The translations under genes and the position numbers were made by a program. From assembly GCA_903912585.1 (NCBI GenBank), contig CAIWHY010000389.1, positions 1 through 6,129 on the forward strand: 6,129 nucleotides of DNA. Direction: 5' to 3'. The notes beneath the pieces are model-generated. The model searched no databases. It had not been told where the DNA came from and saw only the letters and a list, made by a program, of their open reading frames with translations. This document shows positions 1-6,105 of this stretch, in pieces. This DNA comes from an uncultured Thermoleophilia bacterium (GTDB lineage: Bacteria > Actinomycetota > Thermoleophilia > UBA2241). Numbering within the stretch: position 1 is the first letter of the stretch; each line of letters opens with the position of its first letter.

Positions 1-1229
1 CCCGCCTCGCCGGCCTCCAGACCGGCGGGCGCGAAGTCGGCGGTGGTGATGCCCCCGCGCGCGTGCTCGGCCGCTTGGGCGCGGATCGCGGCCGGCAAGT
101 CGGCGCCGTCGAGCGCGGCGAGGAAGGCGGCGTGCGCGTCGCGGTCGTGCCAGCGGCGCCCGGGCGCGACCAGCACGATCCCGCCGCCGATCGTGGCGAC
201 CGGTGAGAGGGCGCGCAGGATGAAGCGGTCGCCCGGCTCCGCGGCGGCGTCGCCGTCCAGCCGCACGACCGCCGCGGCCGCCGTCCCGGCGGCGATCTCG
301 CGGCCGCTCACCGGCGCGACCCGTGCGACGAACTGCGCCGTGCCGTGGTGGAGGCGGACCTGGTCACCCGATCGCAGCGGTCGCCCGCCGGGCAGCACGC
401 TCACCCAGGCGTCGAAGCTGCGCCAGGCGTGACCCGCCAGCTCGAGCGACACCAGCCAGCTGCCGCGGCGCAGCTGCTCCCGGTCGGCGCCGCGCAGGTT
501 CACGCCGACGCGGCTCCCGGCCCGCACCTCGCTCGTCTCGTGGTCGTGGACCTCGACGCTGCGCACCGTGACGCGCGCCGCGCCGGGTTCCACGACCAGC
601 GCGTCGCCGGCGGCGATGCTGCCGCGCCACAGCGTCCCGGTCACGACCGTGCCGATGCCTTTGAGCGGGAAGACGCGGTCGACCGGCAGACGTGCCGGCC
701 CGCCGCGGCGGCCGGCCTCGACCCGGCCGGCGGCGCGCTCGAGCGCCGCCAGCAGCTCGCCGAGGCCGCGTCCGTCCCGGGCGCTCACGGTGACCATCTC
801 GCAGGCGGCGAAGGGCGTCCCAGCAAGGTACTCGCGCGTGTCGGCGGCGACCATGTCGAGCAGCTCCTCGTCGACGGCGTCCGCCTTGGTCAGCGCGACG
901 ACGCCGCGCCGCACCCCGAGCAGATCGAGGACCGCCAGGTGCTCGACGGTCTGCGGCATCACGCCGTCGTCCGCCGCGACGACCAGCAGGAACAGGTCGA
1001 CGCCGGTGGCCCCGGCGACCATTGTGCGCACGAAGCGCTCGTGCCCAGGCACGTCGACCACGCTCAGGTGCGCGCCCCCCGGCAGGTCCAGCTCGGCGTA
1101 GCCCAGCTCGATGGAGATGCCGCGCTCCTGTTCCTCGCGCAGCCGGTCGGTGTTCTTGCCGGTGAGCGCCATGATGAGCGCGGTCTTGCCGTGGTCGATG
1201 TGCCCGGCCGTGCCGAGAGTCAGCGGCAC
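1..1229 (-). CDS. selB: Selenocysteine-specific elongation factor SelB (3' end outside window)
   Basis: SelB is a GTPase related to EF-Tu that carries Sec-tRNA(Sec) to the ribosome and recognises the SECIS hairpin next to Sec UGA codons. My translation from GTG 1229 stays open for 409 codons to the window edge. Visible GTPase motifs are G1 GHIDHGKT (residues 9-16), the switch I motif RGISI (36-40), G3 DVPGH (59-63), G4 TKAD (114-117) and G5 SA (149-150). The second domain starts near residue 180 (LPVDRVFPLKGIGTVVTGTL) and the third ends near RFILR and TIGGG (336-350), a typical SelB pattern. The C-terminal winged-helix domains that bind SECIS RNA lie mostly or wholly beyond position 1. GTG 1229 is the only usual start codon in frame after the selA stop and matches the expected family N-terminus, but it has no Shine-Dalgarno at normal distance. 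SelB follows selA by 42 bases, and they are surely co-transcribed. Identity is near certain. Confidence 0.96.
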   Translation of the reverse strand, partial: MPLTLGTAGHIDHGKTALIMALTGKNTDRLREEQERGISIELGYAELDLPGGAHLSVVDVPGHERFVRTMVAGATGVDLFLLVVAADDGVMPQTVEHLAVLDLLGVRRGVVALTKADAVDEELLDMVAADTREYLAGTPFAACEMVTVSARDGRGLGELLAALERAAGRVEAGRRGGPARLPVDRVFPLKGIGTVVTGTLWRGSIAAGDALVVEPGAARVTVRSVEVHDHETSEVRAGSRVGVNLRGADREQLRRGSWLVSLELAGHAWRSFDAWVSVLPGGRPLRSGDQVRLHHGTAQFVARVAPVSGREIAAGTAAAAVVRLDGDAAAEPGDRFILRALSPVATIGGGIVLVAPGRRWHDRDAHAAFLAALDGADLPAAIRAQAAEHARGGITTADFAPAGLEAGEA

Positions 1230-1261
1230 GGGGAACCGGGCAGATCTGATGGGCCGGCCAC
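1220..1261 (-). other. Possible 13-codon leader mini-ORF overlapping the selB start
   Basis: A GTG at 1261-1259 lies 4 bases after GGAAGG (1271-1266), itself just after the selA stop. It opens a 13-codon frame ending ...Cys-Arg-TGA at 1222-1220, 10 bases into selB and in a different frame. SelB lacks its own ribosome site, so termination and re-initiation here could deliver ribosomes to GTG 1229. This is inference from layout only. The mini-ORF may equally be chance in GC-rich DNA. Confidence 0.3.
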
Positions 1262-1271
1262 GACGCCTTCC

Positions 1272-2762
1272 TCAGGCGAGCGCTGCGAGCACCGCGCCGG
1301 CGAGCTCCTCGAGCTCGGAGCCGTCGACGGCGCGCAGGTCGAAGAGCAGCTTGCCGTCCTGGACGCGGCAGACCACGGCCGGCTCACCGGCGCGCAGGGA
1401 CGCGGCGAGAGCCGACGCGTCGCCCACGTCGACCGCAACGGCCACGCTCGGCACCTCCGTCACCGGCAGCGCGCCGGCGCCGGCCCGGGCGACGGTGTCG
1501 GCCAGCGTCACGGCGTCCTCCTGCAGGGCGAACTGCGCCGTCCGCTGACCAGTGAGGAGCGCGCGCAGGCGCTCGGCGCGGGCGCGCACCACGTCGAGCG
1601 GGACGGCGAGCGCGGCGAGGGTGGGGACGCGCTCCAGCGCCAGCTCGGGATCGAGGTAGAGCCGCAGCACGGCGTCGAGGGCGGCGAGGTCGAGCTTGTC
1701 GATGCGCAGCGCTCGTGCCAGCGGGTGCCGCCGCATGGCGTCGATCGTGGCGGCGCGGCCGACGGCGATGCCTGCCTGCGGGCCGCCGAGCATCTTGTCG
1801 CCGCTGAACGTCACGACGTCGGCGCCGGCGGCCACGCTCTCCTTGAGCGAAGGCTCCTCCGCGAACAACTCGAGCGGGGCGAGGGCGCCGCTGCCGAGGT
1901 CGTCGACCAGTACGGCGCCACGTTCGTGCGCGAGGTTGGCGAGTTCCTCTATCGACGGCTCCGTGGTGAAGCCGACGACGCGGAAGTTGCTGGTGTGGAC
2001 GCGCAGCACGGCGCGCGTGCGCTGCGTCCACGCCTTCTCGAAATCCTTGACGTAGGTGCGGTTGGTGGTGCCGACCTCGACCACGTCGGCGCCGCTCTCC
2101 AGCACGATGTCCGGGATGCGGAACCCGTCGCCGATCTCCACGAGCTGGCCGCGACAGATCAGCACCTCGCCGCCGCGTGCCGTGGCGGCGACGGCGAGCA
2201 GCACCGCGGCGGCGTTGTTGTTGACGACGAGCGCGTCCTCGGCGCCGGTGACGGCGCAGAGTGCGTCGTGGACGTGGTCCTGGCGCGAGGCGCGCTCTCC
2301 GCGCGCCAGGCTGTACTCGAGATCCGTGTAGCCGGAGGCGGCCGTGACGACTGCGTCGACGGCCTCCTGCGGCAGGACGGCGCGGCCGAGGTTGGTGTGC
2401 ACGACGATCCCGGTCGCGTTGATGACGCGGCGCAGTGACGGAGTCACCGCCGTCTCCAGCAGCCGCGCCGCCCACGGCACGAGGTCGGCCGGCGTGAGGT
2501 CCGCCGCCCCGGCGGCGGTCGCCGCGCCGGCCTCCCCGCTCGCGAGGATGTCGGCGCGCAGCCGCTCGATGACCGCGCGCACGGCGTCGGTGACGAGGGC
2601 GCGCGGGTAGCGCTCGAGCAGCTCCTGAGCGGCCGGCTCACGCAGCACCTCGTCGACGGCCGCCAGCGAGCGCAGCTGTGCCTGGCGGCCTCCGTCCTCG
2701 GCCACGGCGCCGGGGACGTCTTTCGCACGTTTGCCCTTCTCGCCCGGCTTTCCTTCGCTCAT
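1272..2762 (-). CDS. selA: L-seryl-tRNA(Sec) selenium transferase SelA
   Basis: SelA is a cytoplasmic PLP enzyme that replaces the serine hydroxyl on seryl-tRNA(Sec) with selenium from selenophosphate, giving selenocysteinyl-tRNA(Sec). The product is 496 residues (E. coli SelA has 463). It shows the N-terminal tRNA-binding region (VDEVLREP, RALVTDAVRAVIERLR, about 36-70), the signature INATGIVVHTNLGRAVL (114-130), the glycine/asparagine segment VVNNNAAAVLLA (179-190), VDDLGSGAL (286-294) and the PLP lysine motif FSGDKMLGGPQAGI, with Lys323 as the predicted Schiff-base residue. The start at ATG 2762 is chosen because its ATGA overlaps the stop of the upstream membrane-protein gene, with purine-rich GAAGGA 3 bases and GGAGG 11 bases upstream. 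A longer in-frame start at 2885 would bury it inside that gene and adds residues unlike the family. The first 30 residues are a charged, Lys/Gly-rich extension. It ends in TGA, and selB follows in the same frame. Confidence 0.97.
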   Translation of the reverse strand: MSEGKPGEKGKRAKDVPGAVAEDGGRQAQLRSLAAVDEVLREPAAQELLERYPRALVTDAVRAVIERLRADILASGEAGAATAAGAADLTPADLVPWAARLLETAVTPSLRRVINATGIVVHTNLGRAVLPQEAVDAVVTAASGYTDLEYSLARGERASRQDHVHDALCAVTGAEDALVVNNNAAAVLLAVAATARGGEVLICRGQLVEIGDGFRIPDIVLESGADVVEVGTTNRTYVKDFEKAWTQRTRAVLRVHTSNFRVVGFTTEPSIEELANLAHERGAVLVDDLGSGALAPLELFAEEPSLKESVAAGADVVTFSGDKMLGGPQAGIAVGRAATIDAMRRHPLARALRIDKLDLAALDAVLRLYLDPELALERVPTLAALAVPLDVVRARAERLRALLTGQRTAQFALQEDAVTLADTVARAGAGALPVTEVPSVAVAVDVGDASALAASLRAGEPAVVCRVQDGKLLFDLRAVDGSELEELAGAVLAALA

Positions 2763-3337
2763 GAGTCCTTCGTCCTCCCCGCGCGCTGCGCCCGGATGCG
2801 CAGCCCCGCCGTGATCATCGCGAACGCTACCACGCAGAAGCCGAACCACCAGTCGGTGGCATTCAGCCCGATCGAGTCCAGCCACTGGTGACGCGCGCGG
2901 TAGACGTAGACGAGGCCCACGGCCAGCACGCTCCAGAAGACCTGCGCCGCCGGCCAGAAGAAGCGCGACGGGCGCTCCCGGAAGCCGTGGACCATGGCCC
3001 AGGAGGCCAAGACCGTCACCCCCACCGGGAGGAGGCCGATGGCGACGGCGAGCAGGACCTGCGCGAGGACCTGGCCGAGCGTGTGGCCCTTGGCCCAGTC
3101 CCAGATCGGCTGGCCGCCGCCGAGGCCGAAGACGATCACGAGCACCCAGCTGATGGCCCCGATGAGGCCGACGGCGGCGGCGATGGCGAACGGAGCGACC
3201 GAGAGTCCCCGCAGGACCCCGCCACGCGGAGGGGTCTGCGCGCGGCGGACGTCGTCTTCGTCCGGTTCCCAGTCCGGCGGCGCGGTGCCGGGGCCGCGGT
3301 GGGAGTAGCGCGGCATCTTGTCCGCGCCGCCGCTCAC
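2759..3337 (-). CDS. Four-helix membrane protein of unknown function inside the sel operon
   Basis: I do not recognise this 192-residue protein. It has a hydrophilic, Pro/Arg/Asp-rich N-terminus (1-45) and four predicted membrane helices at about 47-71, 88-114, 126-146 and 162-180. Positive residues before helix 1, in the loop FRERPSR (119-125) and in the tail RIRAQRAGR (180-188) predict both ends in the cytoplasm. The two outer loops carry Trp residues (WDW near 79-81 and QWL near 151-153). The GTG start at 3337 is preceded by GGAAGG with 7-base spacing. An internal ATG at 3316 has no comparable site. It begins 3 bases after the selD stop and overlaps selA by 4 bases (ATGA), so translation is probably coupled to both. 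No catalytic or transporter motif is visible, and there are few cysteines (one, Cys168). A role in selenium uptake or in anchoring the Sec machinery is only suggested by context. Confidence 0.9.
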   Translation of the reverse strand: MSGGADKMPRYSHRGPGTAPPDWEPDEDDVRRAQTPPRGGVLRGLSVAPFAIAAAVGLIGAISWVLVIVFGLGGGQPIWDWAKGHTLGQVLAQVLLAVAIGLLPVGVTVLASWAMVHGFRERPSRFFWPAAQVFWSVLAVGLVYVYRARHQWLDSIGLNATDWWFGFCVVAFAMITAGLRIRAQRAGRTKDS

Positions 3338-3340
3338 GAG

Positions 3341-4426
3341 TCAGCCTTCCAGGCAGATGGCGCCCGTGGCCGCGCCCGTGCCGCCGGCGGTCGCGCCGGC
3401 GCCGGCGCCGGTGACCGCGCCGATCGTCCAGGCGCCGACGCCGTTCTCCTCGAGTTCCTCAACGAGGAAGGCGTGCTTGGCGGCGGCCACCGCCATCAGC
3501 AGGCCGCCGGAGGTCTGCGGGTCGAACAGGGCGAGCACGCGCGCGTCCTCTTCGGCGGGCGCGGCGGTGGTGACCGCTCCGCTCAGGCGCGGCAGCAGGA
3601 AGTCGCGGTTGCTGCGCAGGCCGCCGGCGTACACCGACTGCCGGATGAGGTCGAGCACGCCGTCGTGCAGCGGCACGTCCGCGACCCGCAGCGTCGCGCC
3701 GGCGCCGCTCGCGTCCAGCATCTCGCCGAGGTGGCCCAGCAGGCCGAAGCCGCTCACGTCGGTGCAGGCGTGCACGCCGACGGCGGTCATCACGGCCGCC
3801 GCCCGCGCGTTGAGCGCGGCGGCCTCCTCGATCGCCGGCATCATCTCGTCCTCGCTGATGAGGCCGTTCTTGAGTGCGCTGGCGAGCACGCCGATGCCGA
3901 GACGCTTGGTGAGCACGAGCTTGTCGCCCGGCTGCGCGCCGGCGTTGTAGACGATCTGGTCCGGCCTGGCGACGCCGGTGACGGCGAGCCCGTACTTGGG
4001 CTCCTTGTCGTCGATCGAGTGGCCGCCGGCCAGGTCGGCGCCGGCCTCGATGACCTTCTCGGCGCCGCCCTTGAGGATCTCTGCGAGGTGAGTCATCCCG
4101 AGGTCGGCCGGCCAGGCGACGAGGTTCATCGCGGTCAGCGGGCGAGCGCCCATGGCGTACACGTCGCTGAGGGCGTTGGCGGCGGCGAGCTGGCCGAACC
4201 AGTAGGGCGAATCGACGATGGGCGTGAAGAAGTCGACCGTCTGCACGAGGCAGAGGTCGTCGGAGATGCGCGTGACAGCTGCGTCGTCGCGCGTCTCGAG
4301 CAGCCGCGCGAACTCAGGTGAGCTGCGCGGAAGGGCGTCGAGGATGGCTTGCAGGTCGCACGGACCCAGCTTTGCCGCTCAACCGCTCTTGGCTGCGAAC
4401 TGTGTGAGGCGGATCTTGTCGGTCAT
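3341..4426 (-). CDS. selD: Selenophosphate synthetase SelD, itself a selenoprotein (in-frame TGA = Sec16)
   Basis: SelD (selenide, water dikinase) makes selenophosphate from selenide and ATP, the selenium donor for SelA. Read through TGA 4381-4379 as Sec, the gene encodes 361 residues (E. coli SelD has 347). The N-terminus MTDKIRLTQFAAKSG-Sec-AAKLG aligns with E. coli RLTQYSHGAGCGCK, placing Sec16 on catalytic Cys17 and Lys19 on essential Lys20. Further family motifs are ETRDDAA (44-50), DFFTPIVDSP (64-73), AGGHSID (133-139), LTKRLGIGVL (172-181), TDVSGFGLLGH (222-232) and DPQTSGG (302-308). These cover the AIRS-type ATP-binding and C-terminal domains. A start after the TGA (GTG 4246) would remove the catalytic residue, Lys19 and the TRDD motif, so ATG 4426 is correct. 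No Shine-Dalgarno precedes it, but a -10-like box 6 bases upstream suggests a leaderless mRNA. The C-terminal tail is an unusual Gly/Ala/Thr-rich stretch. SelD heads the operon. Confidence 0.96.
3345..3350 (-). promoter_or_regulatory. Ribosome binding site of the membrane-protein gene, inside the selD 3' end
   Basis: GGAAGG overlaps the last codons of selD and lies 7 bases before GTG 3337. It supports that GTG over the ATG at 3316, which has no comparable site. Because it is embedded in selD, translation of the two genes is likely coupled. Confidence 0.65.
4354..4366 (-). promoter_or_regulatory. Candidate bacterial SECIS hairpin in selD
   Basis: On the coding strand, GGUC (4366-4363) pairs with GACC (4357-4354) around the 5-base loop CGUGC. 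Two G-U pairs (4367/4353 and 4368/4352) can extend the stem, and GGC (4376, 4375, 4374 read as C-GGC region) can pair distally with GCC (4348-4346). The loop begins 16 bases after the UGA and has G as its second base, which fits the published general pattern for bacterial SECIS elements (short upper stem, a G among the first two loop bases, about 16-37 bases from UGA). Folding was done by eye. The exact base-pairing is uncertain, though some SECIS in this area is required if Sec is inserted. Confidence 0.5.
4379..4381 (-). other. In-frame TGA read as selenocysteine (SelD Sec16)
   Basis: This TGA interrupts an otherwise continuous selD frame. The conserved SelD N-terminus (KIRLTQF) lies upstream of it and conserved TRDDAA lies downstream in the same frame. 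It falls on the catalytic Cys position of Cys-type SelD proteins. Sec at this position is well known in bacterial and archaeal SelD, and selA and selB lie in the same operon. Confidence 0.94.
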
Positions 4427-4432
4427 GCGGCC

Positions 4433-4438
4433 AGTGTA
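4433..4438 (-). promoter_or_regulatory. Putative -10 box (TACACT) for a leaderless selD transcript
   Basis: TACACT fits the TANNNT -10 pattern common in actinobacteria and ends 6 bases before the selD ATG at 4426, so transcription would start at or next to the start codon. No Shine-Dalgarno is visible upstream of selD, which agrees with a leaderless mRNA. There is no good -35 hexamer (GGCCGG at 17-base spacing), as is usual for such promoters. This is inference. Confidence 0.4.
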
Positions 4439-4444
4439 CCGCAC

Positions 4445-4497
4445 GGCTCCCGGCGCCGGCCGGCAGGGACGAGGAGCCTGCCCGCGGACAGCGCGGG
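4445..4497 (-). terminator. Nested GC hairpins after the peptidase gene, possible terminator
   Basis: Directly after the peptidase stop codon, CCCGCG and CGCGGG (4497-4492 and 4486-4481, minus-strand reading) form a perfect 6-bp stem with loop CTGTC. A second stem, GGCAGG/CCTGCC (4482-4477 with 4467-4462), shares two bases with the first and so competes with it. A third, GGCTCC/GGAGCC (4477-4472 with 4450-4445), encloses the palindrome CCGGCGCCGG. No U-tract follows, so this is not a classical intrinsic terminator, although U-less hairpins are often proposed as terminators in high-GC bacteria. It separates the peptidase gene from the sel operon. Confidence 0.45.
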
Positions 4498-6060
4498 TCA
4501 GCGCACGACGAGGCGCGCGACGCCGAGCTTGGACTGACGGTTGCCGGCGAGGTCGGTCGCGCGCGCGACGACGAGGTACGTGCCGCGCGGCAAGGTGCAG
4601 GTGAAGCTGCGGGCGTGGCGCGCGCCGGTGGTACGCAGCGCCGCGGCAAGCGTGCGCGGCTGGACGCCGGAGAGGCCCGCGATCACGATGCGCACCGTCG
4701 CCCGGGGCGTCAGGTCCGTCACCCGGTAGAAGATCGTCGCGGTGTGGCCGCGCCGGACCGTCGCCCCTGCGACGGTGACGCGCGGCCCGACCGTGTCGAT
4801 CTTGACCGTGAAGCTGCGCGCCGCCTCCGCGTTGCCGGCGTTGTCGACCGAACGGTAGCGGACCGTGTGCGTGCCCTGGCCCGTGACCAGGAGCGAGTCG
4901 CCGGTCGCCCACGACGGCGCGCCATCGACGCGCGTCTCCGTGCGCTGCACACCGGACTGGAGGTCGGAGGCGCTGAACGTCAGCATCACCGGCGCCGCGT
5001 GCCATGCCGTGTCGGCTCCGGTCACGGTCGTGACCGGCGGCGTGGTATCAGGCGTCGGCGACGGCGTGGGTCGCACGGTCGGCGTAGTCGTCGGCGCCGG
5101 CGTCGGGCTCGTGGTCGGCGTCGGGCTCGTGGTCGGCGACGGGCTCGTGGTGGGACTCGGGCTGGGCGTCCCTACGCTGATGCTCAACTCGGTCGCGCCC
5201 CAAACCCCGAAGATGTAGGAGCTGGAGACGCCGCGGAAGGCGGTCCAGCGGATCGCTGAGTACCACGTGTCCCAGCACGCGTACTCCTGGACGCCGCCGT
5301 CGAGGCGGTAGCCGATGGCCGCGACGGCGTGGTCGATCTGGCCGTCGCCGCTGCTGTCGACCATGAAGACCATCGGCCGTCCAGCGTCGATCTCGCGGGT
5401 CAGGACCGTCCACGTGAGCGTAGAGCCCATGTACAGGTCGCTGTAGCTGGTCGTCGCGCCGGGCAGCTTGCTCGCCACGTAGGCCGCGAACGCCGGACCC
5501 ACATCGTCAGTCCAGCTGCTGCCGTAGGGGAGGCTGTAGGCGCTGCGCGAGGTGTGCATGAAGTCGGCGATCGAGTCGTCGGCGTGCACCGTGCCGGGCG
5601 AGAGCTGGCTCTTGTCCGATTGAAGCGGGCCGCTCGTGTCGTTGGGCAGCGCGTAGTCCTCGTAGTGCTCGGAGGGCCCGCCGGCGACCTGATGCGAGGC
5701 GATCGCCTGAGAGGTGGCCGTGGTCTGCAGGCTCGCGTCGCCGGGAATCAGCGCATCGAATCCGTGCGCGTCATAGTAGCCCACGATCATGCCGAGGGCC
5801 GTCGGGGCGCAGCCGTCGTGCCAGATGTACGCGGGTACCCCGGAGACGACCTGTTGGCCCGTGATGGTCTGCGTCGCCTGCGTGCGCACCGGCGGGCGCA
5901 CGAGGGGCGGCGGGGTGGGGCCCGTGGTCGTCCGCGCCGTCAGCGCGGCGGACAGCGCGGGCGCGGAGGCCGGCGACGAGCTCGCGAGGAGGCCGCCGGC
6001 CAGCGCCGCCGCGGCGGCGAGGACGGCAAGGAGGGCGAGCGCACGGTGGCGGACCTGCAT
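4498..6060 (-). CDS. Secreted C39-like cysteine peptidase with Ser/Thr/Pro linker and C-terminal beta domains
   Basis: The product is 520 residues from ATG 6060, chosen for its AGGAG Shine-Dalgarno at 7-base spacing. An in-frame ATG at 6093 has none. Residues 1-33 form a signal peptide (basic QVRHR, hydrophobic Leu/Ala core, possible cleavage after ASA). The catalytic domain (about 65-295) has HDGCAPTALGMIVGYYD with Cys84 as likely nucleophile, DHAVAAIGY with His244, and CWDTW with Asp264, the order and spacing of C39-like papain-fold peptidases. A low-complexity Ser/Pro/Thr linker (about 298-338) follows. Residues about 339-424 (TPPVTTVTG, DLQSGV, VDNAGN, VKIDT) resemble OmpL47/bacterial Ig-like repeats. 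Residues 425-520 form a second beta-rich domain (VRRGHTATIFYRVTD, FTCTLPRGTYLVVARATDLAGNRQS) seen at the C-terminus of many actinobacterial surface proteins. It is probably a surface or secreted protease. Its substrate is unknown, and no link to selenium metabolism is visible. Triad assignment is by eye. Confidence 0.85.
   Translation of the reverse strand: MQVRHRALALLAVLAAAAALAGGLLASSSPASAPALSAALTARTTTGPTPPPLVRPPVRTQATQTITGQQVVSGVPAYIWHDGCAPTALGMIVGYYDAHGFDALIPGDASLQTTATSQAIASHQVAGGPSEHYEDYALPNDTSGPLQSDKSQLSPGTVHADDSIADFMHTSRSAYSLPYGSSWTDDVGPAFAAYVASKLPGATTSYSDLYMGSTLTWTVLTREIDAGRPMVFMVDSSGDGQIDHAVAAIGYRLDGGVQEYACWDTWYSAIRWTAFRGVSSSYIFGVWGATELSISVGTPSPSPTTSPSPTTSPTPTTSPTPAPTTTPTVRPTPSPTPDTTPPVTTVTGADTAWHAAPVMLTFSASDLQSGVQRTETRVDGAPSWATGDSLLVTGQGTHTVRYRSVDNAGNAEAARSFTVKIDTVGPRVTVAGATVRRGHTATIFYRVTDLTPRATVRIVIAGLSGVQPRTLAAALRTTGARHARSFTCTLPRGTYLVVARATDLAGNRQSKLGVARLVVR
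5102..5155 (-). repeat. 18-bp tandem repeat encoding the Thr/Ser/Pro linker
   Basis: Three consecutive 18-bp units (5102-5119, 5120-5137, 5138-5155) occur, the first two identical and the third diverged at a few bases, with partial degenerate copies on both sides. Each encodes a six-residue unit of the type SPSPTT or SPTPTT in the linker of the peptidase. Such repeats can change copy number by slippage, which would lengthen or shorten the linker without shifting the frame. Confidence 0.85.
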
Positions 6061-6067
6061 CGGTGGG

Positions 6068-6072
6068 CTCCT
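6068..6072 (-). promoter_or_regulatory. Ribosome binding site of the peptidase gene
   Basis: AGGAG lies 7 bases before ATG 6060. It decides the start: the in-frame ATG at 6093 would add 11 polar residues before the signal peptide and has no such site. Confidence 0.7.
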
Positions 6073-6091
6073 GATCGAGTCTGAAGGTCGC

Positions 6092-6097
6092 ATGGTA
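6092..6097 (-). promoter_or_regulatory. Possible -10 box (TACCAT) of the peptidase gene
   Basis: TACCAT fits TANNNT and would place the transcription start near 6085, giving a leader of about 25 bases that contains the AGGAG site. No convincing -35 hexamer is seen. This is a weak call based on a short degenerate motif. Confidence 0.25.
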
Positions 6098-6105
6098 CAT
6101 CGGAC

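Noticed and set aside
345..2438. A 697-codon open frame on the plus strand
   Set aside because: It lies antisense to selB and selA, both with full sets of family motifs. Its translation is low-complexity Arg/Gly/Ala/His-rich sequence of the kind produced opposite GC-rich genes.
2763..2885. Longer selA start at 2885
   Set aside because: The extra 41 residues come from the membrane-protein gene read in another frame and resemble no SelA N-terminus. The ATGA overlap at 2762 gives a better start.
2888..4321. A 477-codon open frame on the plus strand
   Set aside because: It is antisense to the membrane-protein gene and selD and shows no recognisable domain. It is explained by scarcity of stop codons in GC-rich DNA.
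4427..4497. A tRNA(Sec) gene (selC) in the gap before selD
   Set aside because: The gap is only 71 bases, shorter than a tRNA(Sec) of about 90 or more, and its hairpins do not form a cloverleaf.
4427..4500. Hairpin directly after the peptidase TGA as a SECIS
   Set aside because: The loop begins only 6 bases after the TGA, too close for a bacterial SECIS, and the protein already ends at a normal domain boundary (ARLVVR). Read-through would add only about 23 residues.
4379..5005. A 208-codon minus-strand frame ending in the SelD N-terminus
   Set aside because: Only its last 15 codons before the TGA are real (SelD start). The rest is an out-of-frame shadow of the peptidase gene with Arg-rich low-complexity sequence.
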